Assembly (NCBI GenBank): GCA_902492555.1
Contig: CABUMH010000010.1
Coordinates: 1 to 56,955, forward strand
Direction: 5' to 3'
Length of the DNA: 56,955 nucleotides
Source: Eisenbergiella sp900555195
GTDB taxonomy: Bacteria; Bacillota; Clostridia; Lachnospirales; Lachnospiraceae
The notes beneath the pieces were generated by a model, which saw only the letters and a program-made list of their open reading frames with translations, did no database searches and was not told the origin of the DNA. This document shows positions 33,713 through 42,070 of this stretch, piece by piece (within the stretch, counting starts at the first letter, position 1; each line of letters begins with the position of its first letter). The position numbers were made by a program, and so were the translations under genes.

Positions 33713-34186
33713 TTATATTCCCAGCTGAGCCGGGGTGTCGTTGAAATAGTTCAGCACCTCAATATTCGTATAAGAAAAGCCCACTTCCATTTCCAGAAAA
33801 TCCGCGTCTGCATCCAACTGGGCCACTGGAAGTTTTTGCAGCTTAACATTATACAGAACCACCGTCTGTGTTCCCACGCTCGTCGCAGGATCGTCGTTTG
33901 TGATCTGCAGTGTAAAATACGGCAGGCGACCTGTTTTCAGGTACTCCTGCAGGAGCCTGAGAAAGTGAGGCGTGCCATAATAGATCGTCATGGTTCCGGT
34001 TAAGGATACGCCGGTTGTTTTCTTCTGTACCAGCGTAGTGCCGACCACTTTAAAATCCGTTTCCTGAAATTCCGCATCAGACTGGAATTTCTTCATATTG
34101 AACATTTCAATGTTCTGGCCGTTGAGGGTCATAAATGCGCTGCCTTGTTTTCCGTTCAGCGCGTCACGTTCTAACAGAAATGGCAT
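33713..34186 (-). CDS. Tail tube protein (XkdM-like)
   Basis: The 157-residue protein begins MPFLLERDALNGKQGSAFMT and is beta-rich, as in the XkdM tube family (TGTMTIYYGTPHFLRLLQEY, then NDDPATSVGTQTVVLYNV). It polymerises into the inner tail tube. It follows the sheath gene by 16 bp, the standard sheath-tube order. Confidence 0.88.
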   Translation of the reverse strand: MPFLLERDALNGKQGSAFMTLNGQNIEMFNMKKFQSDAEFQETDFKVVGTTLVQKKTTGVSLTGTMTIYYGTPHFLRLLQEYLKTGRLPYFTLQITNDDPATSVGTQTVVLYNVKLQKLPVAQLDADADFLEMEVGFSYTNIEVLNYFNDTPAQLGI

Positions 34187-34202
34187 TGTTCATATCCTCC
34201 TT

Positions 34203-35567
34203 TCACTCCGCTTCCACGTTAACTGATACGGTTACTTCCATGTAGATTTTTTCAACAGAATCCACCGGCTGAATCGCCACATTGACAAGAACAGAATCAA
34301 TCGTTTCTCCGGCAAGGACTTCCACATCATCCGCCTCAAAATTCTGTATACCGTTGTTGGCCATCATCTCATTGAGATATCCGACAATCCATCCCCTCAG
34401 CAGATTCCGTCCAGCATCGTTGTTATCTACCTTACCGATAAAATAATTGCTGAAATACTCATACACATCATTGCAGAACTGCATAACAACGCGCATCAGG
34501 CGATTTTTTGAAAACTCCTGTCCCTTGTCCAGCGTGTATGTGGTCAGGGAATTAATATCTGTGCAAACTTTAACGGAACCAAAGTTATCAATAAAGCAAA
34601 GCTGTCCGGCCTCAATAGCTGCCTGCGCCTGTGCATCGGTAAGCTTCGGGTTCGCCTCTGCCGCATTGGGGTATCTGGCATAAGTAAGGGACTGATAATA
34701 CAGCGCCCCGGCCTCTGCGCCGCCTACCCACCATGTCGCCTGCTGGGCGGTCAGCTCCGTCCCGTCGTCCAGAATCACCCCGTTATTGACGGCAATCACA
34801 AACTCGCTGTCGCTGTTTGCCGCAGTGTTCCCGGCCATGACGGCCTGACATTTCTTTCCAAGGCTGTTCGACATACGTTCCACAAACGCTGCATACGCCT
34901 GGATTGTCGTGGTGTCAGAACCATCATAGATCAGGATATCAAACTGGTAAGGTTCAATTGCAGTCAGAAAGTTGGAATAATCCGCCGTGGCAACGGTAGG
35001 ATCCTTGCCTCCCGCAAGAACTTCTCCTGCGGTTTCCGTGATTTCGGTACCAGTTCCGGCAAATGCCACCCACATATTCGCCGTCAGCTGAGACAGGTCC
35101 GTAATGGTCTGCCCATTCACGATTGTTCCATCAATCACGGTAGAAACGTCATAGGTTCCTTCATTGTCCACCTGTTCCGCGATAATAACTGTGATATCAT
35201 TTCCTCTGATGCCGTCATACAGGGCAGTTACGGTCAACGCACCGATTGTGGCCGTTGCTTTTGCTCCGCCTGTGCCTGCAGGACGGTATAACAGGATCTT
35301 ATTCGGGCCTGCTGTGGTGTCGCTGCCTTTCATCATTTCGCGTAAAAACATTGCCTGCGGGGTGGTGATATCATAGCCGATATACGGTCTCAAATCCTCT
35401 CCCGGGATGATCGTCTGCACCACGCCAGACGGCCCCCAAGAAAGCGGTTCGGCGATTGCCACAGTACCGCGGTCGCCCACATTTGCATTGATATTTCCCT
35501 GCGATTTTACATTAATGTACACGCCGGGAAGGACTTTGTTCTGGCTCTGCCAGGTGCCTCCTGCCAT
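34203..35567 (-). CDS. Tail sheath protein (XkdK-like)
   Basis: The 454-residue protein starts MAGGTWQSQNKVLPGVYINV (the typical sheath entry, G-x-Y-x-N-V) and contains ISVKVCTDINSLTTYTLDKG-like segments and the C-terminal domain with FNRLMRVVMQFCNDVYEYFS and DDVEVLAGETIDSVLVNVAI. The sheath contracts to drive the tube through the cell envelope. It shows that the phage is a myovirus. AGGTAAG precedes the start. Confidence 0.95.
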   Translation of the reverse strand: MAGGTWQSQNKVLPGVYINVKSQGNINANVGDRGTVAIAEPLSWGPSGVVQTIIPGEDLRPYIGYDITTPQAMFLREMMKGSDTTAGPNKILLYRPAGTGGAKATATIGALTVTALYDGIRGNDITVIIAEQVDNEGTYDVSTVIDGTIVNGQTITDLSQLTANMWVAFAGTGTEITETAGEVLAGGKDPTVATADYSNFLTAIEPYQFDILIYDGSDTTTIQAYAAFVERMSNSLGKKCQAVMAGNTAANSDSEFVIAVNNGVILDDGTELTAQQATWWVGGAEAGALYYQSLTYARYPNAAEANPKLTDAQAQAAIEAGQLCFIDNFGSVKVCTDINSLTTYTLDKGQEFSKNRLMRVVMQFCNDVYEYFSNYFIGKVDNNDAGRNLLRGWIVGYLNEMMANNGIQNFEADDVEVLAGETIDSVLVNVAIQPVDSVEKIYMEVTVSVNVEAE

Positions 35568-35568
35568 C

Positions 35569-35745
35569 TTACTTACCTCCTTTCAGCGCCGCGTCAAGTG
35601 CGGCTTTGGCTTCATCGACCGTATATTCAGGCTCCTTCAGGATCACCTTTGCGAAATCACGCTGGTACCCCGCGAGCGCCTGGCTCTTTAAGAGCATTGC
35701 GGTCGGATATTTCTTTTCAGACTTCTTTGGTTTTGACTGAGACAT
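35569..35745 (-). CDS. Small basic protein upstream of the sheath gene (58 residues)
   Basis: The frame starts after GGAGG (MSQSKPKKSEKKYPTAMLLK) and ends two bases before the sheath start codon. It resembles the short proteins that precede tail sheath genes in PBSX-like phages (KSQALAGYQRDFAKVILKEP; a helix ending DEAKAALDAALK). A role in tail assembly is inferred from position. It is below the usual gene-calling length. Confidence 0.8.
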   Translation of the reverse strand: MSQSKPKKSEKKYPTAMLLKSQALAGYQRDFAKVILKEPEYTVDEAKAALDAALKGGK

Positions 35746-36178
35746 TGTTTTCCTCCATTATCATCATCGGATTGGGCTCGCGTGGTACAGATACACGTTG
35801 CCGGATGTGAAACTGATAGTGCAATTCGTCGTCCTCGGTGCTGGCCTGCCGCTCATAAGTATGTAGCAGGAGAGATGAGCCGCTTGCATCAAAATAAGAG
35901 AATAACTCAAGGTTTTCGTCCAGATATTCCTGAATCGCCTGAATTTCCTCATTTCCATTCGGGATATTCCTTTGCTGAACAAATATCACCTCCAGCCCAA
36001 GATCCCGGTAAAACCGCCCATCTACCTCTGAAGTGATCGTTGATGGCATCATAAAAATAAAAAAACAGGGAAATTCTGTCCCCTGTTGGTTTGGGCTGGT
36101 GTAAACCGGATAAGCAGGATATCCAGCTTTCAATATCCCCGCTATGCAGTCAAGCACATTTGCGATTGTAAATTTCAT
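35717..36178 (-). CDS. Tail terminator/completion protein (DUF6838-like)
   Basis: The 153-residue protein begins MKFTIANVLDCIAGILKAGY and has the alpha/beta pattern of tail terminator proteins (YPVYTSPNQQGTEFPCFFIF, then DLGLEVIFVQQ). It lies just before the tail sheath genes. It would cap the tail and join it to the head. It overlaps the small protein gene by 29 bp and the gp10-like gene by 4 bp. Confidence 0.78.
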   Translation of the reverse strand: MKFTIANVLDCIAGILKAGYPAYPVYTSPNQQGTEFPCFFIFMMPSTITSEVDGRFYRDLGLEVIFVQQRNIPNGNEEIQAIQEYLDENLELFSYFDASGSSLLLHTYERQASTEDDELHYQFHIRQRVSVPREPNPMMIMEENNVSVKTKEV

Positions 36179-36672
36179 TTGAATCTCTCCCTCACGCGCT
36201 TATCCAGTTCTGATCTGACGACTGTGCGGTATTTCCCAATAGCTTTTTCTTTCATGTGCAACCCCTGTACATAAGTGGTACGGGTACCCACAAACATACC
36301 CCCCATTGAAGGATCCACCTTTTCCAACATGCCTCCATTTTTGATAAGACCAGGGACAAAATGTTTATCCACACGGTGCCCATTGTTCACATAGCTGGCG
36401 TACTGCATATTGTTTGCGAGCGTAGTCTTTGCCGTGCTTCCTGTCATTTCGGGTGTGGTATTGCTGTCAACCGACCAGTGTTGTGCCATTTCGCCGCTTC
36501 TGGTATTCGTCCCGGCAATCTCTGAGCCATTCGGCGGTGTATTCTCGGTAGCTACCCGCACAGCCTCAATCGTTGCACCCTCGGCAACTTCTTTCATAAT
36601 CTTAGGCACATCCGCACCAGCTTTTCTCAGTTCTTCCAACCGTTTTCGCATCTGGCTTCCAAAGCTCGACAT
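36175..36672 (-). CDS. HK97 gp10-like head-tail connector protein
   Basis: The start at 36672 (MSSFGSQMRKRLEELRKAG) follows GGGGTGATACT; 165 residues. The sequence shows a gp10-like pattern: a helical N-terminus, AVRVATENTPPNGS, and a C-terminal KEKAIGKYRTVVRSELDKRV. The small Trp-free positive domain is typical of tail-completion proteins. It lies between the connector and the tail terminator genes. Confidence 0.82.
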   Translation of the reverse strand: MSSFGSQMRKRLEELRKAGADVPKIMKEVAEGATIEAVRVATENTPPNGSEIAGTNTRSGEMAQHWSVDSNTTPEMTGSTAKTTLANNMQYASYVNNGHRVDKHFVPGLIKNGGMLEKVDPSMGGMFVGTRTTYVQGLHMKEKAIGKYRTVVRSELDKRVRERFK

Positions 36673-36676
36673 AGTA

Positions 36677-37069
36677 TCACCCCACAATGTTTTGCATCAG
36701 GAGGCCAACCTCAAGATGCTCAAGTCCAGTAAGGGCCCCACCTACCGGATCGTAATAGTGTTGTGGGTTCCCGGCAAAATACCGTTCCGGTTTTCCGCCG
36801 TGCCCCAGCGTTCCGCCACGGGTTACAAGCAGTTCATCTCCGGCAATGATGTCGACAGTAACATCGCAGGCAAGTTTATCCGTTGACTGCTCACGCGCGG
36901 CATTGCTGGTCATATTGGGGCCGTTCTTTTGGCTGCTGTACACCCTGCAGGGGATCGCAAAGCCTACCTGCTGACGCTCTTGCCGGGTGATGTTTCTCCG
37001 TGTACTGTTAACTATGCGGTATACATCCACAGTGTCCGTATACCACCCAGAAAAAATAGGATTGTTCAT
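36677..37069 (-). CDS. Head-tail adaptor/closure protein
   Basis: The start 37069 (MNNPIFSGWYTDTVDVYRIV) overlaps the preceding stop in an ATGA arrangement; the open frame reaches 37153 without support. The 130-residue product is beta-rich (FAIPCRVYSSQKN; DVTVDIIAGDELLVTRGG), like the head-closure (gp16 of SPP1) fold. Assignment rests on position and length, since sequence identity is not obvious. Confidence 0.7.
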   Translation of the reverse strand: MNNPIFSGWYTDTVDVYRIVNSTRRNITRQERQQVGFAIPCRVYSSQKNGPNMTSNAAREQSTDKLACDVTVDIIAGDELLVTRGGTLGHGGKPERYFAGNPQHYYDPVGGALTGLEHLEVGLLMQNIVG

Positions 37070-37581
37070 CCGCACCACATGCCTCCCATTCCGACCTGGC
37101 GGGCCAGCGTGACGAGCTGCGTCCCATACTGGGTAGCATTCCAGGATCCCCATTGTTCTGTCCCAGCCGTGATTGCGCTATTATCATAGCTGATCGATGT
37201 ATCGCCCATTGCAGCGGTTTTTACCACTCCAACCTGCGCCGCACCGTTGGCGACCTGCGCAGGAGTGTCTGAGCCGGGAGCATACGTTTTCAGGTGCATT
37301 GCCGAGAAATGAGCCACATACAGGCCAGCGGCATAGCGCCACATGCTCCCCCAGCGAGAAGGAAGAACGCTATCATTTGCCTGGGTTATAAACATCTGCA
37401 GCATCTGTTCCGGCACCAGGCTTTCAGCTGGCTCATCCTTGCTGAAAAACTGCGGGAAATCAGCCTGGAACATCTCAGCGGCATACTCCCCTTTTTCCCC
37501 GGGCTGCGGGATATTGGCCGCAACCGCCTTAGCCCCCTGAAAATAAGGGATCATAGGATTGACATAATCATACGGCCACAT
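37066..37581 (-). CDS. Head-tail adaptor protein (DUF4054-like)
   Basis: The 171-residue protein has the DUF4054 plan: a helical start with FQADFPQFFSKDEPAESLVP, helix QMLQMFITQANDSVLPSRWG, then MWRYAAGLYVAHFSAMHLKT, a family signature. Such proteins form the connector ring beneath the portal. It precedes the closure protein gene with an ATGA overlap. Confidence 0.83.
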   Translation of the reverse strand: MWPYDYVNPMIPYFQGAKAVAANIPQPGEKGEYAAEMFQADFPQFFSKDEPAESLVPEQMLQMFITQANDSVLPSRWGSMWRYAAGLYVAHFSAMHLKTYAPGSDTPAQVANGAAQVGVVKTAAMGDTSISYDNSAITAGTEQWGSWNATQYGTQLVTLARQVGMGGMWCG

Positions 37582-37593
37582 GCCCGCACCTCC

Positions 37594-37911
37594 TTATTCG
37601 GTCTTTGATTTCCGCCTTGTTTTCGGCTGGCCAGCTTCCTTTTCCTCTTCCGATTCGACATCCGCTTTGTTTTCTGCGTCCGGGCGTATGTCTGCAGCAT
37701 CAGCTTTTGCCGTAGCTTCCGCATCTGCCTTATACAGCGCCTTATCCCTGTAGGTTTCCGGGGTGGCTACCAGACCGCCCTTGATGGCACCCTGAATTAC
37801 GGAGCTCTCAAATATATCCTGAGGGATCTCTCCGATGTAGTCCTTTTTTACAACGTAAGGCGAGCCATCAGCCCGCCTTACCAAAAAATTTCTCTTTGAA
37901 ATTATGAACAT
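37594..37911 (-). CDS. Hypothetical head-region protein
   Basis: The 105-residue protein begins MFIISKRNFLVRRADGSPYV with a short beta-rich domain (KKDYIGEIPQDIFESSVIQG) and ends in a charged, low-complexity Lys/Glu tail. The same kind of small protein often sits between capsid and adaptor genes in this phage group. Function unknown. Confidence 0.75.
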   Translation of the reverse strand: MFIISKRNFLVRRADGSPYVVKKDYIGEIPQDIFESSVIQGAIKGGLVATPETYRDKALYKADAEATAKADAADIRPDAENKADVESEEEKEAGQPKTRRKSKTE

Positions 37912-37926
37912 ATACGCCCTCCTGTG

Positions 37927-38952
37927 TCAGATCTTGTCCACATATACAATCGTCTCACCGTAAAATACTTCGACCTCAGAAACGTTTCCGGCATAGGCCG
38001 TATCGTAGCAAAAATACTGCGTATTCGGGCTGGTCATTGCTCTCGTCAGAGGAACCAGTTCATCCATTGCCAGGAAGCGTTCCTTGTTGCAGTACACGAC
38101 CATTCTGTCGGAGGAGCCGTCCGCCGCAGCACCCTTGCACCATGACGTCGCACCGATAAACAGGTCAGCACCATTCTGCTTCGCCACGTTGTTCTCCAAC
38201 AGGAAGGTCAGAATCGTTTTTTCTGCCAGTTCTGAAACGCGGGTGGTAGCCAGATAATTGTACTGCTCATACGGCATGACGATGTGATTCGGTACAGCGT
38301 CAAGGTCGTATTCGGCCTGCTCCCATGCAGTGAGGATCGCGGTGTTGATATCGCTCAGGATCTGATCCGGCGTTTTGCTCTTGAAGGTTGTTCCGCTGGA
38401 AGCGCCGGTTGCCGCTGCGTCCGTTACGAGTGCATCGGGATTATTCAGAAGGCCGGTGGTTCCGTAGGTCTTGAATCCCACATAGGCGTTCTCATCCATG
38501 TGCTTATCGTAAGTCATACGCAGGCCATCTCTCAGCAGGCTGTCCAGATTTCTTCCGGTCATGTTTCCGCGCTGCATGTCGATCCACTGCACACGGGTTC
38601 CGGCGGCGATCATGTGGGTCTTAAATAGGCCCTTGCTAAAATCAGCCTGTACCATCGGGATTCCATTTGCGCCGGCAGATGCAACGATACCCTCTCCGGA
38701 GCCTCCGGTAATTCCATATCCTACCTGCATAGCAGAAACAAATTCCGCCCAGCCTCCGCCGACACGGATTGGAAGGTCTCTGGTGTATGTGAAACTGGTA
38801 AGCGGAGTGCGTACCATCATATTGCGCTTTTCCAACTCTGAAGTCAGGAAAGCCTGCCCGGATGCGATACCGTTTGCGTCCATTGCGAAGGCTCTGACCG
38901 GTCCGCTGGCCGCCCTGTCAAGTGTTGCGGTTCCAACATTTTTGAAAGCCAT
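37927..38952 (-). CDS. Major capsid protein (DUF2184 family)
   Basis: Start 38952 (MAFKNVGTATLDRAASGPVR) follows AAGGAGGG; the open frame to 39033 has no support. The 341-residue protein fits the DUF2184 capsid family: AEFVSAMQVGYGITGGSGEG, DMQRGNMTGRNLDSLLRDGL, a segment with IVMPYEQYNYLATTRVSELA, and a C-terminal TQYFCYDTAYAGNVSEVEVF. It would form the HK97-fold shell. It follows the cement protein gene, as in relatives. Confidence 0.9.
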   Translation of the reverse strand: MAFKNVGTATLDRAASGPVRAFAMDANGIASGQAFLTSELEKRNMMVRTPLTSFTYTRDLPIRVGGGWAEFVSAMQVGYGITGGSGEGIVASAGANGIPMVQADFSKGLFKTHMIAAGTRVQWIDMQRGNMTGRNLDSLLRDGLRMTYDKHMDENAYVGFKTYGTTGLLNNPDALVTDAAATGASSGTTFKSKTPDQILSDINTAILTAWEQAEYDLDAVPNHIVMPYEQYNYLATTRVSELAEKTILTFLLENNVAKQNGADLFIGATSWCKGAAADGSSDRMVVYCNKERFLAMDELVPLTRAMTSPNTQYFCYDTAYAGNVSEVEVFYGETIVYVDKI

Positions 38953-38966
38953 TGTTATTTCCCTCC

Positions 38967-39485
38967 TTATACATTGATGATAGTCATGATGCGCATTTCC
39001 GCAATCCCGTTCGCATCTGCGCCGCCTTTCCATGCGCAGTTTGTGAGCTGTACGGAATTGGTGCTGTCAGCAGCCGCCTCGAGACCGCCCACAACGGCAT
39101 TGGGGTAAGTGCCGGTGTTCAGTTTTACGCGCATATACACGGCACCTCCGGGTGCAGGAGTGCCGTTCTGGCAGTATACATTGACACAACCGCGTTTCAT
39201 TACAGGAACTGCCTCGCCAGGATGGTACTGGCCCACGTTCTGGTTAAGATAGTCCGTCGCGGACTTAATCTCACGCACTGCGATTCCCATAAACTGAGCG
39301 GCGGTGGATGCATCGCCGGGAAGCGTTACGGACGCTGCATTTGCAGAATCCCTTACAACGGCAACGCCAAAAGGTACGGCTGCGGCGCCGGCCAGTGCAT
39401 GAGTATCAATAACAGAATCAGGCTGGCGGGCATAAGAGCCTGCGTAGCCGTGGGGCATTGTCTTTCCAATTACCTGTCCATTCAT
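38967..39485 (-). CDS. Structural cement protein (Gp24-like, decoration)
   Basis: The 172-residue protein begins MNGQVIGKTMPHGYAGSYAR and has beta-rich decoration features (DTHALAGAAAVPFGVAVVRD, then PGEAVPVMKRGCVNVYCQNG). This type was named structural cement Gp24 and stabilises the capsid. Its adjacency to the capsid gene supports that. Confidence 0.85.
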   Translation of the reverse strand: MNGQVIGKTMPHGYAGSYARQPDSVIDTHALAGAAAVPFGVAVVRDSANAASVTLPGDASTAAQFMGIAVREIKSATDYLNQNVGQYHPGEAVPVMKRGCVNVYCQNGTPAPGGAVYMRVKLNTGTYPNAVVGGLEAAADSTNSVQLTNCAWKGGADANGIAEMRIMTIINV

Positions 39486-39490
39486 GGTAG

Positions 39491-40702
39491 TTAATCCTCC
39501 TTCTTGTTTTTGTGCGGGTTCCGGGCATCATAGAGTGCCTGGATTGCATCAAGGTCCGCCTGCGGCTTATTGTCTGATGTGTGCTGTGCGTTCTTCTGCG
39601 CGGCCTGCATGATCTTGGCAATGTCAGACGCGCCATCCTGTGCAGTTACGCACTTAATCAGGGCATCAGACACAGCCCTGCGCTGCGCATCGTCCTTGAT
39701 CGCGGCAACAGTGGGCCTCATAGCCTTAAGGATTCCAGCGGCAAGCGCCTTGTCCATTCCACCGCAATCCTTTCCGGTATCCATCTCTTCCGCAGGCACT
39801 ACATGCGCTTCTTCGCTTACTTCGCCGCCCGTAAGCTGTTTGATCGTTTCTTCGATTGGATCGTTGTCAGCCTCGGCCGCTTCTTTTGCTGCTTTTCTCG
39901 CAATCAACTTCTCAAGCAGCCCATCCAGTTCTGCATCATCCATGTTGTCAAACAGGCCGCCGTCTTTTGCGGGTTCCTTCTTCTCAGGCTCAGGCTCTTT
40001 TTCCGGTTCATTCTTGGTTTCCGGCTCCTCATCCATTATGGATGCAGCATCCTGCGCCATCTTCGCGATTTCGTCCGGCGTTCTATCTTTCGCCGCCAGG
40101 CCGAACAGCTCAAGAATTTTTTTCTTCATAGTTCCTTTCCTTTCTGGCGGTTCTTCCGCCGGTTGAATTGTATCTGAATCTAAAATAGCAGCCCGCTTCC
40201 CGGCTCTTCCCCGGTCAACAACTGCTACATGATTCCCTCTGATATTTTTTTGGTTATACGTTCCGTCCTCGTTCGGTTCGTATTCGCATTCATAACCGCA
40301 GCTGATCTCACGTTTTCCGTTCTGGATCGCATCGATCAATTCCCGGTCATGAATATGCAGATCAGCAAGAATATAATCTGACCACTCGCCAGTTCCGCGT
40401 CGGATGTTTTGCACATGGCCCTTTTCGTAGATTGCTACATCATCCGGGCCAATCAGGTCGGGAGGGTGATCGTTTGTCGCAGGCTTGCCCTCAAAACTTG
40501 CCAGCGCTGCCTGGGCAAAGACCTCTTCCGGATTTCTGTGCACCGTTACGATCCGGTCGGCATCCTTTCCGGTTAAGCCGATTTCATTGCCCATATATTC
40601 CTGATCTCCCGTCCGTGCAATCGGAACATTCCGGCAAATCAAAAAGCCCTCGCCAGTTTCCAGCTGGTTAGGGCTTATCGTATATCCATAATATTGCAAC
40701 AT
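39491..40702 (-). CDS. DUF2213 prohead protease/scaffold-type protein
   Basis: The start at 40702 overlaps the preceding stop (TGATG). The 403-residue protein has a DUF2213 region at about residues 1-190 (MLQYYGYTISPNQLETGEGF, NEIGLTGKDADRIVTVHRNP, then ISCGYECEYEPNEDGTYNQK and GNHVAVVDRGRAG). A helical, Glu/Lys-rich C-terminal part follows (about 230-403). In this group the first part acts as prohead protease and the second as scaffold, which explains the lack of separate genes for those. The protease assignment is inferred. Confidence 0.83.
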   Translation of the reverse strand: MLQYYGYTISPNQLETGEGFLICRNVPIARTGDQEYMGNEIGLTGKDADRIVTVHRNPEEVFAQAALASFEGKPATNDHPPDLIGPDDVAIYEKGHVQNIRRGTGEWSDYILADLHIHDRELIDAIQNGKREISCGYECEYEPNEDGTYNQKNIRGNHVAVVDRGRAGKRAAILDSDTIQPAEEPPERKGTMKKKILELFGLAAKDRTPDEIAKMAQDAASIMDEEPETKNEPEKEPEPEKKEPAKDGGLFDNMDDAELDGLLEKLIARKAAKEAAEADNDPIEETIKQLTGGEVSEEAHVVPAEEMDTGKDCGGMDKALAAGILKAMRPTVAAIKDDAQRRAVSDALIKCVTAQDGASDIAKIMQAAQKNAQHTSDNKPQADLDAIQALYDARNPHKNKKED

Positions 40703-40932
40703 CACTCAACACCTCCGGTCTGCTCGGAGATCGTCCCGGCCTGGCCGGTCGTATATTTCACGATCATATCCTCGATAATGACGGCGTGATCGCTTTCGTC
40801 TTTAAATATTTCGATTAGCTTTTCTTTGTCCGCAGCTGTAGGTGCCATAAGGAGCATCGCGGCATATAACCGTTGTGCCTGTGCCTCTTCGGCGGCGGCC
40901 TTCTGCAAAATCTTTAAAAATTCCTCAGTCAC
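40702..40932 (-). CDS. Ferritin-like small phage protein
   Basis: The 76-residue protein (EEFLKILQKAAAEEAQAQRL, then KLIEIFKDESDHAVIIEDMI) shows two helices with the E-E-x-x-x-R and E-x-x-H spacing of ferritin-like/rubrerythrin pairs. It is only half of a four-helix bundle, so it may dimerise or have lost metal binding. It is translationally coupled to both neighbouring genes. Function in capsid assembly or oxidative protection is unknown. Confidence 0.75.
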   Translation of the reverse strand: MTEEFLKILQKAAAEEAQAQRLYAAMLLMAPTAADKEKLIEIFKDESDHAVIIEDMIVKYTTGQAGTISEQTGGVE

Positions 40933-42064
40933 TCAGCGCCTCCTTAATTTTCCGGTTCTGTTCCCGGTATTCAGCCTGCAGTTTCTTATATATTGCATCG
41001 TTCGCTTGTTTGTGCTTTCGAAATGTCTCAAACGTCTTATAAGCCTTGTCCCCCAGTACAGCACGGTATTTTCGCCACTGCTTCATGTCTGCGAGCAGTT
41101 TTCTTCGATTCCGTTCTTTTTCCTGGTATGCTTTGATCTGTTTTTTTGTCCGTGGATCACGGCTCAACGGATTGAGCATGGGATCAGAAAAGGCAATGTC
41201 CTTCCTGATCTGCTCGTCCGTCTTCTCTATAGTGGTATACTTAATTAGGCTATGCAGGCAATTCGGGTGGATGTTGAGGTAAGTATTGCTCAGATCATCC
41301 GCGCCTGCCGGATCAACCTTTCCGAAAGCGAGTGTCAGCGGAGGGAAATTGGGATTCATTCCGCTTTTGCTGTACACGCGCCCTTCCAGCGGGGCGCATA
41401 CCGGGCAGGTGCTTCCAATCTTGACAATCTGCCAAAGATCCCATTCGTCTTCCGTGAGTACTGCAGCAACTTCTGCCTGTCTGGCAGTTGTCCGGGTGGC
41501 CATGTTGCAATAATCATACAGCGTCCACTTTCTCCCGGCCTTATCCACAAAAGCTGTGATCCCCTGATTCCTGAGTTCCTGCGCCATACGGGTACTGGTC
41601 TGCGTCCATCCAGTTCCTGCAGCCTCCTGTCTCAGAGCCTGATGCAGGGCAGCTTCCCGAAAAGGATCGGCTTCCAGCCTCGCCAGTGCGTAGAATCCCT
41701 GAACGGTCTTATACGCTGTTTCTGCGGCCTCTGCGATTTCCCCGATCAGATTTTCAGACAGCTGCGTTACCACCGACATCTGCGGAGAGGTAAGCGTTCT
41801 TGCGTTACGATAACCCGCCGCATCCTTTTCTGACCGATAGAATATCTTCTCAACCATCTGCGGGACATACGTCCACGTTTCATCCGTCATATTCTGCAGG
41901 ATTGCCTGTACCCTTTCCAGGGCGGCCACTTCTGCATAATCAACATATCCGGCGGCACGCTTACGGGTAATCTCATCAATGATCTGCCGCTCAGTGCGCA
42001 GGAACAGCATCCGCAGATGCCGCGTCAGGTCTTCCGTTTTGGGAGGGCGTATCTGTATTGGCAT
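40925..42064 (-). CDS. Minor head protein (Mu gpF/SPP1 gp7-like)
   Basis: The 379-residue protein has the phage Mu F-like signature in its centre: GWTQTSTRMAQELRNQGITA, then KAGRKWTLYDYCNMATRTTA and the CPVCAPLEGRVYSKSGMNPN Cys pair and a HPNCLHSL site. A basic helical C-terminus follows. Such proteins enter the head and aid DNA ejection. It follows the portal gene as in Mu, SPP1 and PBSX relatives. Confidence 0.88.
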   Translation of the reverse strand: MPIQIRPPKTEDLTRHLRMLFLRTERQIIDEITRKRAAGYVDYAEVAALERVQAILQNMTDETWTYVPQMVEKIFYRSEKDAAGYRNARTLTSPQMSVVTQLSENLIGEIAEAAETAYKTVQGFYALARLEADPFREAALHQALRQEAAGTGWTQTSTRMAQELRNQGITAFVDKAGRKWTLYDYCNMATRTTARQAEVAAVLTEDEWDLWQIVKIGSTCPVCAPLEGRVYSKSGMNPNFPPLTLAFGKVDPAGADDLSNTYLNIHPNCLHSLIKYTTIEKTDEQIRKDIAFSDPMLNPLSRDPRTKKQIKAYQEKERNRRKLLADMKQWRKYRAVLGDKAYKTFETFRKHKQANDAIYKKLQAEYREQNRKIKEALSD

Positions 42065-42070
42065 ACGTTA

